Positions 45,801-52,202 of a stretch of DNA of 53,833 bases are shown here, piece by piece; position 1 is the stretch's first letter, and each line of letters starts with the position of its first letter. Both the position numbers and the translations under genes were made by a program. This stretch comes from Kocuria sp. p3-SID1428 (GTDB lineage: Bacteria > Actinomycetota > Actinomycetes > Actinomycetales > Micrococcaceae): positions 1 through 53,833 of the forward strand of contig NZ_JALXVH010000014.1 of the NCBI RefSeq assembly GCF_025149945.1, written 5' to 3'. The notes under the pieces were generated by a model. It searched no databases, had not been told where the DNA came from, and saw only the letters and a program-made list of their open reading frames with translations.

Positions 45801-46650
45801 AGAGAGAACGCGCGAAACCCTGGAGCACCAGCTGGTCTCAGCCGTGGAACAAGCCATAGCCGCTGTGCCCGAGACCCCGAGCAGTGCCAACCCGACCTCA
45901 GAGGACCCTGCCGCTGCGCCACAGGAGGCGACTCCGGCCACCGAATCCCAGGCCCCCCGCACTGAGTCTGAGCCGGCTCGGGAGCTGGAGGGCCGGACCG
46001 TCACCAGGTTCGCCTCGGCTGCGCCGACCACTGAGGCACCCCTGGGCGCCGTAGCGCGAAGCTGGGCAGTCCACCGCTTGCATGAGGTGCCTTTCGTGGA
46101 GGCCTCAACAGCCCCCATCGGAGATCGCACTGTGCTGGACCGGATCGAAGCCCCTGAGAACCAGACGCTGATCCGTGAGCAGCTGTGGGAGATCATCGAC
46201 GCCGAAGGTCCGATCGAGGAGCAGCGACTGGTTCGCATCCTGGGCAGCCGCTTCGGGCTGCAGCGAGTCGTCGCAGAACGACGAGGCCGCCTCCTGAGAA
46301 CCCTGGAATCCGTCACGACCACCTATTCACGCGGTTCCATCTTCTACTGGTCGGACAGCCGTCCGCCTGCTGGTTGGACCCAGATCCGCACCGGTGCCGC
46401 GAGTCGGAAAACCGACGAGATCCCGACCGAGGAATTCCAGAACGCGCTGCTGCTGGCTCTGCGGGACAACCGCCACGCCATGCCCAGGTCCGGCCTCCTC
46501 CAGAGGGTGAATGAGCTCTTCGGCATCCAGCGGATGGGGGGCCGCATCCGAGAAGCCCAGGAGGAGGCTCTGAGCCAACTGATCCGCCGCGGGGTCGTCG
46601 AAGAGCTCAACGGGATGCTCTCCATTCTGGAAGGACGAGGAGGGCAATGA
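39871..46650 (+). CDS. giant DUF4011/SF1 helicase with transglutaminase-like, REase-like and DUF3320 regions
   Basis: A 2259-residue protein. Order: N-terminal region 1-180; Pro/Glu/Asp-rich linker about 185-250; transglutaminase-like domain with RLGTCLDLSVLYAAALEQAG (Cys485) and VPGHAFAGF (His511); DUF4011 motif KWRQSLLDLSLRNPLLNLPR at 642; SF1 helicase with Walker A GPPGTGKSQT at about 943, a 600-residue helical insertion, Walker B FDEASQ at 1578-1583, HYRS at 1653, NIQGDERD at 1779 and NVAITRARRE at about 1820; a Vsr/MTES_1575-like nuclease region about 1880-1975 with Asp1907; a low-complexity linker about 2000-2035; DUF3320 at about 2085-2145. Such proteins use ATP to move on nucleic acid and cluster in defence islands. 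No partner gene adjoins. TTG 39871 is the assumed start; GTG 39898 is an alternative. Codon choice is less uniformly G/C-ended than in neighbours. Confidence 0.87.
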   Translation: MSPAESTPTVISAKPYETVLQAGQVLAHVLRPFIERHSPVEDDPQSWLELIGESDFRRLGRRDAEYALGDPRILLKTIAFHTDRFAGTFTANDVEWAMEALKMLNLAHHGTSLGAPSALRGIESMQLLLESVGATEASRRLEAVSEGIYPDFASAVEGLPSELNEIADPELTRGAGPEPVTIVQPIVPIPLPPDQGTAQEPQGPQERHDPEELDSAEKIHPEAGSAADDEWAEPDGRTPHPELESVEVPRGCRAADFRHGPVGVRVIYREALNFALIHNQVSPIVAVHAIHDDQQAGHLVDSMVVALGEHGGIEADPLRLGSLDLPPVPENRTLTSRAIPLPALAWHIAPRQFAQIDEATTTTLRINVSINGHRQTQSRSIQLLARDEWYARSIPEILAAFVTPNSPALVAPLQRASELLQQRTGSNALDGYQQGAERAEAIGQAIYDALAELAIGYITPPASFEESGQKIRRVEGVLQDRLGTCLDLSVLYAAALEQAGLNPVITAVPGHAFAGFLTEDDQLAELALSDVGSIDNVVRTGRLIPVETTGLTSSTQLSFEEARKATARRFDEPIDYVLDIAAAHRRVKPLPRFITAPGSDVVEMHSERPTPTPLPTLSAVPSSAPMTVRESEERLLPPRIQKWRQSLLDLSLRNPLLNLPRRAMELIVPERSLPKFEDTLADGQRLLLRAEDDLAELGQASGRTSARELGDEALHHIFERETTIHARVSQTSYGTSLDKLRREAKSALDETGANRLFVTLGALSWKTTTGREALAPLFLLPASLEGSKKHRFHLTVEEGAIAQPNWALIEKLRSEFALSISVLEEPPVDDSGIDLPRVIHEVRSELARQKLQFSVRADVRLSLLKFSTVDMWRDLGAHWERFMENPVVKHLVESQGESFHDSVEAPPVTDELEAEAALPVQVDGSQLKAIRWASAGKTFVLEGPPGTGKSQTITNMIADTLSRGKTVLFVAEKQAALDVVRTRLERVGLGPLILQMHGSKQKVTEVRRQLLASWDAEAAGNRASFEAQRDEYRRLITSLSAYPKQLHGRDHAPLSVWQAHQDYIGMRSRLGAEDEAQEMLQVPGAVVRDPLLADRAALLAERLESSLRALQGIPASQSPWSLAGPARDAAPSTSTGAADPSDGRSGAMAAVRGFLEHYDRLGERGRELLAAYPDPRAWEVLAAWLAEVNSGSYMSVAHHREVWARTPGWDQRMDAFVAEIQTLWTSSGWVLEAVRPESRDADTSALRSDLSAAESRFLRKERHIKQVIDRIEQLVVPQAANAVREDPRNFLNLLDWAQSRTRALQQEATALLPSDVPWTPWDPAARLIPSYMRSLSETVGAARGLFSDADLEKFQSGASTIDIPGYQSAWQDMLAALGTTGATLARWQGDDDLRTAISRSVRRWRQDADKDREGELARFRRADRALEDFAALGFEELVEDLRSGRTNVAGLQSRLRLAIAREQLETRLDDTELSTFDPHDRSLRVDQYREASDRVRRTMRQELPAQLLRGRGLDRSAPTVRQVLLRKEIERRRGGSIRRIFELAGSAVTDVTPCLLMSPSSVAKNLPVGSVDFDLVIFDEASQIRVADAIGSLGRAKSVVIVGDSKQMPPSSMFATSTEDEDDDETGVVSADQESILSEAVSANIDKEMLTWHYRSQDESLIAFSNGQYYDGGLSTFPAPPIAREGFGIRLVQAGGVFDGSTADKGHRPTRTNKVEAQLIVQETQRRLEIDSSASIGIVTFNIQQQDLIQDLLEESTAGPVREALAREIDPLIVKNLENIQGDERDVILFSLAFSPNPESGRMRLMFGPLSAQGGERRLNVAITRARREVVLFASFDPEHIDLNRTGSTGMRHLRAYLEFAREQTELGGISTTSPSQELHRQGVAAALRASGLEVVEEYGMSRFQVDMAVRVPESEVWFAVMLDGPAWAQRAIVSDRDAVPSQVLTMMGWSEVLQVWLPSWWSDRDATLDRLVNRVEERTRETLEHQLVSAVEQAIAAVPETPSSANPTSEDPAAAPQEATPATESQAPRTESEPARELEGRTVTRFASAAPTTEAPLGAVARSWAVHRLHEVPFVEASTAPIGDRTVLDRIEAPENQTLIREQLWEIIDAEGPIEEQRLVRILGSRFGLQRVVAERRGRLLRTLESVTTTYSRGSIFYWSDSRPPAGWTQIRTGAASRKTDEIPTEEFQNALLLALRDNRHAMPRSGLLQRVNELFGIQRMGGRIREAQEEALSQLIRRGVVEELNGMLSILEGRGGQ

Positions 46651-46750
46651 GACCCCACGATTCGCCCGACTGGCAGGCACCTCAGGCGTGCGATGACCGC
46701 TGTCGTCGCTCCTCCTGTAAGCGGCCGCAAGGGTCTCGGGCATAGCCTCC

Positions 46751-46756
46751 TACACT
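46751..46756 (+). promoter_or_regulatory. -10 box, leaderless arrangement
   Basis: TACACT ends 6 nt before the ATG at 46763. Confidence 0.45.
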
Positions 46757-46762
46757 GACGCT

Positions 46763-47560
46763 ATGACTGAGACCAGCACCTCCGCACAGAACTACGACAC
46801 CATCCTCGTCGAGACCCAAGGGCGGGTCGGGATCATCACCCTGAACCGCCCCAAGGCCCTGAACGCCCTGAATGCGCAGGTGCTGGCCGACGTCCTGCAC
46901 GCCGCCCGAGCCTTCGATGCCGACCACGGGATCGGCGCGATCCTGCTGACCGGCTCGGAGAAGGCCTTCGCCGCAGGAGCCGACATCAAGGAGATGGCCG
47001 ATCGCGGCTTCGCCGAGATGTTCGCCACCGACTGGTTCGCCGGCTGGCAGGGCCTGGCCGAGATCCGCACCCCCACCATCGCCGCCGTGAGCGGCTACGC
47101 CTTGGGCGGCGGCTGCGAGCTGGCCATGCTCTGCGATCTGCTGATCGCCTCCGAGACCGCCAGGTTCGGCCAGCCGGAGATCAACCTGGGCGTGCTGCCC
47201 GGCATGGGCGGGTCGCAGCGCCTGACGCGGGCCATCGGCCGTCCCAAGGCCATGGACATGATCCTCACCGGGCGCCAGATGGATGCGCAGGACGCGGAGC
47301 GCGCCGGACTCGTTTCGCGCGTGATCCCCGCCGACGAGTTCCAGGACAAGTCCCTGGAGATCGCGCAGACCATCGCCTCGAAGTCGCTGATCGCGGCCAT
47401 GGCAGCCAAGGAGGCCGTGCACACCGCCATGGAGACTCCCCTGTCGCAGGGCCTGGTCGCCGAGCGGAGGCTCTTCCACGGCCTCTTCGCCACGGAGGAC
47501 CAGAAGGAGGGCATGGCCGCGTTCGTCGAGAAGCGCGACCCGGAGTTCACGCACCGCTGA
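46763..47560 (+). CDS. echA: enoyl-CoA hydratase (crotonase family)
   Basis: A 265-residue crotonase-fold enzyme hydrating trans-2-enoyl-CoA in fatty-acid beta-oxidation. [20 protein letters not shown] and [11 protein letters not shown] are the N-terminal signature, [14 protein letters not shown] forms the oxyanion loop, and both catalytic Glu residues are present, in [15 protein letters not shown] and [20 protein letters not shown]. Start at 46763 from a leaderless-type promoter. Its first codons share a 17-nt exact repeat with the relic ORF on the far side of the giant helicase gene. A strong hairpin follows. Confidence 0.95.
   Translation: MTETSTSAQNYDTILVETQGRVGIITLNRPKALNALNAQVLADVLHAARAFDADHGIGAILLTGSEKAFAAGADIKEMADRGFAEMFATDWFAGWQGLAEIRTPTIAAVSGYALGGGCELAMLCDLLIASETARFGQPEINLGVLPGMGGSQRLTRAIGRPKAMDMILTGRQMDAQDAERAGLVSRVIPADEFQDKSLEIAQTIASKSLIAAMAAKEAVHTAMETPLSQGLVAERRLFHGLFATEDQKEGMAAFVEKRDPEFTHR
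46792..46808 (+). repeat. 17-nt direct repeat, right copy
   Basis: Right copy of CTACGACACCATCCTCG, inside codons 10-16 of the enoyl-CoA hydratase gene; see 39660-39676. Confidence 0.65.
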
Positions 47561-47590
47561 GCAGCGACGCTCGTCCGGCGGTCAGAGAAC

Positions 47591-47631
47591 GACGAAGCCC
47601 GCCGACCCGGACTGGGTCGGCGGGCTTCGTC
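47591..47631. terminator. 18-bp perfect hairpin between convergent genes
   Basis: GACGAAGCCCGCCGACCC (47591-47608) / complement (47614-47631) with a 5-nt GGACT loop, between enoyl-CoA hydratase (+) and ferritin (-). Confidence 0.85.
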
Positions 47632-47661
47632 ATGCCGAGGCCGGCGATGCGATGCTTCAGA

Positions 47662-48174
47662 TCAGGCCTCGGTGGTCGTGGCCGGGCGGGCGCCCAGCTC
47701 GGCGTCCATGCGCAGCAGGCCCGAGCCGTCGTCGCCGACGAGGCGGATGCGGCCGATGATCTCGTCGACCGTGGACTCCTCCTCGATCTGCTCCGAGGTG
47801 AACCAGTTGAGGATGGGGCGGGAATCGAAGTCGCCGGCCTCATCAGCAGCGCGGTAGAGGTTCTGGATGGCCTCCGAGACCTTCTGCTCGTGCTTGAAGG
47901 CCGCCTCGAAGAGGTCCAGAGCGGACGGGTCGGCGAACTGCGCCGGGGCGTTCAGGCTGCCGATCTGGACGTGGCCGTCACGGGCATCGACGTGATCGAT
48001 GAACTTGTTGGCGTGGACGATCTCCTCATCGGCCTGGTGGCGGAACCACGCGGCCATGCCCACGAGGTCCATGCGCTCGGCCTCGACAGCCAGCTGGCGG
48101 TAGACCAGCGAAGCCTCGAACTCGAGGGTGATCTGATCGTTGAACTTGGCTTCCATCTGCTGTGAAATCTTCAT
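47662..48174 (-). CDS. ftn: ferritin
   Basis: A 170-residue non-heme ferritin that oxidises Fe(II) and stores ferric iron in a 24-mer shell. The ferroxidase ligands are recognisable: Glu in ITLEFEASLVYRQLA, Glu and His in FRHQADEEIVHANKFIDHVD, Glu in FKHEQKVSEAI and Gln/Glu in FTSEQIEEESTVDEI. Start at 48174 with TATAGT, a near-consensus -10, 7 nt upstream and no RBS. No DtxR/IdeR-type box is apparent next to the promoter. The C-terminal 15 residues (GARPATTTEA) are disordered. Divergent from betT. Confidence 0.94.
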   Translation of the reverse strand: MKISQQMEAKFNDQITLEFEASLVYRQLAVEAERMDLVGMAAWFRHQADEEIVHANKFIDHVDARDGHVQIGSLNAPAQFADPSALDLFEAAFKHEQKVSEAIQNLYRAADEAGDFDSRPILNWFTSEQIEEESTVDEIIGRIRLVGDDGSGLLRMDAELGARPATTTEA

Positions 48175-48181
48175 AATAAGG

Positions 48182-48187
48182 ACTATA
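48182..48187 (-). promoter_or_regulatory. -10 box of ferritin, leaderless arrangement
   Basis: Minus strand TATAGT ends 7 nt before the ATG at 48174; no good -35 is seen, which may indicate activator dependence. Confidence 0.5.
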
Positions 48188-48234
48188 GGAGAGGTGGCTT
48201 CAGAAAGCTAGATCATGCGCTGTGAAACGCATTG

Positions 48235-48275
48235 CTGAGCTGAGGCTCAGCTTCCCGTGGTGAGCCTCAGCTCAG
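48235..48275. promoter_or_regulatory. 15-bp inverted repeat between ferritin and betT
   Basis: CTGAGCTGAGGCTCA (48235-48249) / TGAGCCTCAGCTCAG (48261-48275) with an 11-nt loop. Each arm also contains an 11-nt CTGAG-N-CTCAG-like palindrome (perfect on the left, one mismatch on the right), so it may be two operator half-pairs rather than a transcript end. Flanking genes are divergent. Confidence 0.6.
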
Positions 48276-48473
48276 TGAGGCATCCCTATTCCCATGTTCT
48301 CGAGGATGCGCACAGGCGTCGCACCAGCTGACAGGCTCCCGGCTCGTCGAAGTGAGTTCCGCATCGAGGCTCTCTATGGTGAATGGGGCGGCTGATTCTC
48401 CCGGCGCACCGTGGCCGGAGGTCAGCAGCCGTCTGCACGCCTGAAAGCACTCGTCCTCCAGGAAGGAACCCTC

Positions 48474-50690
48474 ATGGCAGGCTCCACCGCGCCGCCGCAC
48501 GACACCGCCGACGACGCATTCAGACGCAAGGCCGTCGAACAGGACAGTCCCCGTCACTCCGCCGTCAACTGGCCCGTCTTCATCGGGGCCTCCGCCGTCA
48601 TCGTCGCCTTCGTGGCCTGGGCCGCCATCTGGCCCTCGGCAGCCGAGACCGCGATCTTCGGGTCGATGGCCTGGATCGCCGAGAACTTCGGCTGGTACTA
48701 CGTGCTGACCGTCTCGGTCGTCGTGGTCTTCGTCATCGTGGTCGCGCTCTCGCGCGTGGGGCAGACGAGGATGGGCCCGGATCACTCCAGGCCCAAGTAC
48801 AACCTCTTCACGTGGACGGCGATGCTCTTCGCTGCCGGCATCGGCGTGGATCTCATGTTCTTCGGGATCTCCGGACCGGCCACGAATCTCCTCACTCCCC
48901 CGGATGTCGCGCCGATGTCCGATGAAGCCGCCAGGATGGCTCCGCTGTGGACGATCTTCCAGTACGGCATTCCCGGCTGGGCGCTCTACGCGCTGATGGG
49001 TATGGTCGTCGGCCTCGTGTCCTATCGCTATCACCTCCCGCTGAGCATCCGCTCGGCTCTGGCACCCATCTTCGGCAAGCGCATCCACGGCGGTGTCGGC
49101 CACGCCGCAGAGATCGGCGCCGTGATCGGCACGATCTTCGGCATCTCGGTGTCGCTGGGCATCGGCGTGGTCTTCCTGAACTATGGGCTCGCCGCGATCT
49201 TCGGCGTCCCGACGACCGTGGGCGTGCAGGTCGCTCTCATGGCCGTCGCCGTGGTCATCACCGTCGCCTCCACGGTCTCCGGCGTGGACAAGGGGATTCG
49301 TCGCCTCTCCGAGCTGAACGTTCTGCTGGCAGTCACCCTGATGCTGTGGATCCTCTTCACGGGCCGCACGCATGAGTTGCTCAACGCCCTGGTGCAGAAC
49401 ATCGGCGACTTCTTCTCCCGCTTCCCGGGAATGCTGATGAACACGTTCGCCTACACCGACGGGACAGCCGCCTACCCCGCCGATCAGTGGATGGCGGACT
49501 GGACCCTGTTCTTCTGGGCCTGGTGGATCGCCTGGATGCCGTTCGTCAGCCTCTTCCTGGCCCGCATCTCCCGCGGCCGGACCCTGCGGCAGTTCGTCTT
49601 CGGCGTGCTGCTCATCCCCTTCGCATTCATCCTGCTGTGGGTCTCGATCTTCGGCAACGCCACCCTGATGAATGCCGAGGATCAGGACTTCCTCGACTTG
49701 ACGATGACCCTGCCCGAATCCGGATTCTTCAACCTGCTCGAGCAGCACCCCGGGGCCTTCTTCACGATTCCGCTGGCGCTGCTGACCGGGCTGTTCTTCT
49801 ATGTGACCTCCGCCGACTCAGGATCTCTCGTCCTGGCGAACATGTCCTCCAAGACGACGGACACGGACTCCGACGGCCCTCCGTGGCTGCGCATCGTCTG
49901 GGCGGTCATCACCGGCGTGCTGACGCTGGTCATGCTGTTCATCGACGGCGTCTACACGCTGCAGGCAGCCACAGTGGTCGTGGGACTGCCGCTGTCGCTG
50001 ATCGTCTGGATCGTGATGGCGGGGCTCTGGAAGATGCTGCGCACGGAGCAGATCAACCTCGACTCGAGGCAGGCGGCTCTGCCCGCCCTGCTCACCAGCC
50101 GAGTTCGCGAGACCGGCCAGCAGGTCACCTGGCGGCAGCGCCTTCACGACCGGATGTCCTATGCCTCCGCCGCCGATGCGCAGGCATTCGTCGAGCACAC
50201 CGCGGCACCGGCGGTGGAAGAGGTCGCCGAGGAGCTCTCCGAGCTCGGGCTGTCGGTGGCCTGCCACCGCGGCGAGCACCCCGACAGCGGCATCTGCTTC
50301 GTGGACCTCGTGGTCTCCTTCCCGGAGGCCGAGGACTTCAAGTACCAGGCCTACCCCGTGGCCCACTCGCTGCCGAGCTTCGCTGCGAACCTGTCGACCG
50401 TGCGCGATGTCTACTACCGGATCGAGATCTTCTCGACCCACGGATCGCGCGGCCGCGACATCATGGGATACACGAAGGACCAGGTCATCGCCGATGTCCT
50501 GGATGTCTACGACGCCCACATCGCCTACCTGCACCTCAGCGGCGACGGAGGCGGGATCGCCACCGGCGCGGTGGTCGGAACCACCCCTGAGACCTGGGTC
50601 GACACCGATCAGATCCCCACCGTCGCCCCTCGGCTAGATTCCTCCGCCGAGACCGTGAACACCGCAACCCAGAAGGAGCGCCATGACTGA
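48474..50690 (+). CDS. betT: BCCT family choline transporter with C-terminal osmosensory domain
   Basis: A 738-residue betaine/choline/carnitine transporter importing choline with protons or sodium. About twelve helices span residues 40-540; the substrate-box segment DWTLFFWAWWIAWMPFVSLF followed by LARISRGRTLRQF is diagnostic. Residues about 550-738 form the long cytoplasmic tail found in BetT, used to sense hyperosmotic stress. The ATG at 48474 is chosen because AGGAAGGA lies just upstream. It overlaps betB by 8 nt, making the three-gene betT-betB-betA operon. Promoter not clear; an inverted repeat lies 200 nt upstream. Confidence 0.93.
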   Translation: MAGSTAPPHDTADDAFRRKAVEQDSPRHSAVNWPVFIGASAVIVAFVAWAAIWPSAAETAIFGSMAWIAENFGWYYVLTVSVVVVFVIVVALSRVGQTRMGPDHSRPKYNLFTWTAMLFAAGIGVDLMFFGISGPATNLLTPPDVAPMSDEAARMAPLWTIFQYGIPGWALYALMGMVVGLVSYRYHLPLSIRSALAPIFGKRIHGGVGHAAEIGAVIGTIFGISVSLGIGVVFLNYGLAAIFGVPTTVGVQVALMAVAVVITVASTVSGVDKGIRRLSELNVLLAVTLMLWILFTGRTHELLNALVQNIGDFFSRFPGMLMNTFAYTDGTAAYPADQWMADWTLFFWAWWIAWMPFVSLFLARISRGRTLRQFVFGVLLIPFAFILLWVSIFGNATLMNAEDQDFLDLTMTLPESGFFNLLEQHPGAFFTIPLALLTGLFFYVTSADSGSLVLANMSSKTTDTDSDGPPWLRIVWAVITGVLTLVMLFIDGVYTLQAATVVVGLPLSLIVWIVMAGLWKMLRTEQINLDSRQAALPALLTSRVRETGQQVTWRQRLHDRMSYASAADAQAFVEHTAAPAVEEVAEELSELGLSVACHRGEHPDSGICFVDLVVSFPEAEDFKYQAYPVAHSLPSFAANLSTVRDVYYRIEIFSTHGSRGRDIMGYTKDQVIADVLDVYDAHIAYLHLSGDGGGIATGAVVGTTPETWVDTDQIPTVAPRLDSSAETVNTATQKERHD

Positions 50691-52164
50691 GTCCAGCTCG
50701 ACCCTGTACATCGACGGAGAGTGGGTGCCCTCTTCCGACGGCGGGACCCGCACCATCACCTGCCCCGCCGACGGCACCGAGGTCGGCGTCGTCGCCGAGG
50801 CCACCGGTGAGGATGTCGAGCGCGCCATCCTCGCCGCCCGCAAGGCGTTCGAGGCCCGCACCTGGGTGGACACTCCCGCCGCTCAGCGCGGCGACTTCCT
50901 GATCCGCGTCTCGGACGCCCTGCTCGAGCGCAAGGACGAGTTCGCCCGTGCCGAGGCCCTCGACACCGGCAAGCGCCTGGTCGAGGCCGAGGGCGACATG
51001 GACGACATCGCGGCCTGCTTCCGCTACTTCGGCAAGATCGCGGACCAGAGCCCGGGCCGCCTGGTGGATGCGGGCGACGACACCGTCATCTCGCGGGTGG
51101 TCCACGAGCCCGTGGGGGTCTGCGGCATGATCACCCCGTGGAACTTCCCCCTGCTTCAGGCGGCGTGGAAGATCGCCCCCGCGCTGGCGGCCGGCAACAC
51201 CTTCGTGCTCAAGCCGGCCGAGCTGACCCCGCACACGGCGATCCTGATCGTGGATGTGCTCGACGAGCTGGGGCTGCCCGCCGGAGTCGCGAACCTGGTC
51301 CTCGGCGACGGCGCAGTCGTCGGTGCCCCGCTGTCGAGCCACCCGGAGATCGACCTCGTCTCCTTCACCGGAGGCCTCGTCACCGGCCGGAGGATCGCCG
51401 AGTCGGCGGCCCCCGGCGTGAAGAAGGTCGCCCTGGAGCTGGGCGGCAAGAACCCCAATGTCGTGTTCGCCGATGCCGACTTCGACGCCGCCGTGGACAA
51501 CGCCCTCAACGCCGCGTTCACGGACTCCGGGCTCGTCTGCTCGGCGGGCACGCGCCTGATCGTGCAGGACTCGATCGCGGAGCGCTTCGTCGACGAGGTC
51601 GTCCGCCGCGCCGGCGACATCGTCATGGGCGGTCCGTTCGATGAGAAGGCCGAGACCGGCCCGCTGATCTCCAAGGAGCACCGCGACAAGGTCACCGACT
51701 ACGTCCAGCGCGGCATCGAGGCCGGCGCCCGCCTGCGGGTCGGCGGCCACTGGGGCGGCAAGGAGCATGAGGATGGGTACTTCTACGCCCCGACCGTGCT
51801 GGACCAGTGCGATCGGGAGAACCCCGCGGTGATCGAGGAGGGCTTCGGCCCCGTCATCACGGTCGAGACCTTCTCCACCGAGGCCGAGGCCATCGAGACC
51901 GCCAACCACACGGAGTACGGCCTGGCCGGAGCGGTGTGGACCTCCGATGCCGGAACGGCCAACCGCGTGTCCCGTCGCCTGCGCCACGGCACGGTTTGGA
52001 TCAACGACTACCACCCCTACCTGCCGCAGGCGGAGTGGGGCGGCTTCAAGTCCTCCGGCGTGGGCCGCGAGCTCGGCCCCACGGGCCTGGAGGAGTACAC
52101 CGAGGCCAAGCACATCTACCAGAACACCGAGCCCGCCGTGACCGGCTGGTTCCCGCAGAAGTGA
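50683..52164 (+). CDS. betB: betaine-aldehyde dehydrogenase
   Basis: A 493-residue NAD(P)-dependent aldehyde dehydrogenase (EC 1.2.1.8) that oxidises betaine aldehyde to glycine betaine. The catalytic Glu is at 252 in VALELGGKNPNVVF and the nucleophile Cys at 286 in DSGLVCSAGTRL, the same numbers as in the characterised BetB enzymes. MITPWNFPLLQAAWKIAPAL and FTGGLVTGRRIAES form the cofactor site. It begins inside the betT stop (8-nt overlap, GCCATGACTGA) and ends 38 nt before betA. Confidence 0.95.
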   Translation: MTESSSTLYIDGEWVPSSDGGTRTITCPADGTEVGVVAEATGEDVERAILAARKAFEARTWVDTPAAQRGDFLIRVSDALLERKDEFARAEALDTGKRLVEAEGDMDDIAACFRYFGKIADQSPGRLVDAGDDTVISRVVHEPVGVCGMITPWNFPLLQAAWKIAPALAAGNTFVLKPAELTPHTAILIVDVLDELGLPAGVANLVLGDGAVVGAPLSSHPEIDLVSFTGGLVTGRRIAESAAPGVKKVALELGGKNPNVVFADADFDAAVDNALNAAFTDSGLVCSAGTRLIVQDSIAERFVDEVVRRAGDIVMGGPFDEKAETGPLISKEHRDKVTDYVQRGIEAGARLRVGGHWGGKEHEDGYFYAPTVLDQCDRENPAVIEEGFGPVITVETFSTEAEAIETANHTEYGLAGAVWTSDAGTANRVSRRLRHGTVWINDYHPYLPQAEWGGFKSSGVGRELGPTGLEEYTEAKHIYQNTEPAVTGWFPQK

Positions 52165-52202
52165 CCGCTTCCATGTCCCGCACTCAGCAGAAGGAGGACC
52201 GC

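Noticed and set aside
48182..48275. DtxR/IdeR iron box controlling ferritin
   Set aside because: No 19-nt TTAGG...CCTAA-type sequence is present; the inverted repeat has a different core.
48267..49748. Minus-strand open frame rich in His, Asp and Glu opposite betT
   Set aside because: Antisense of a membrane protein gene; the polar bias mirrors hydrophobic codons on the true strand.
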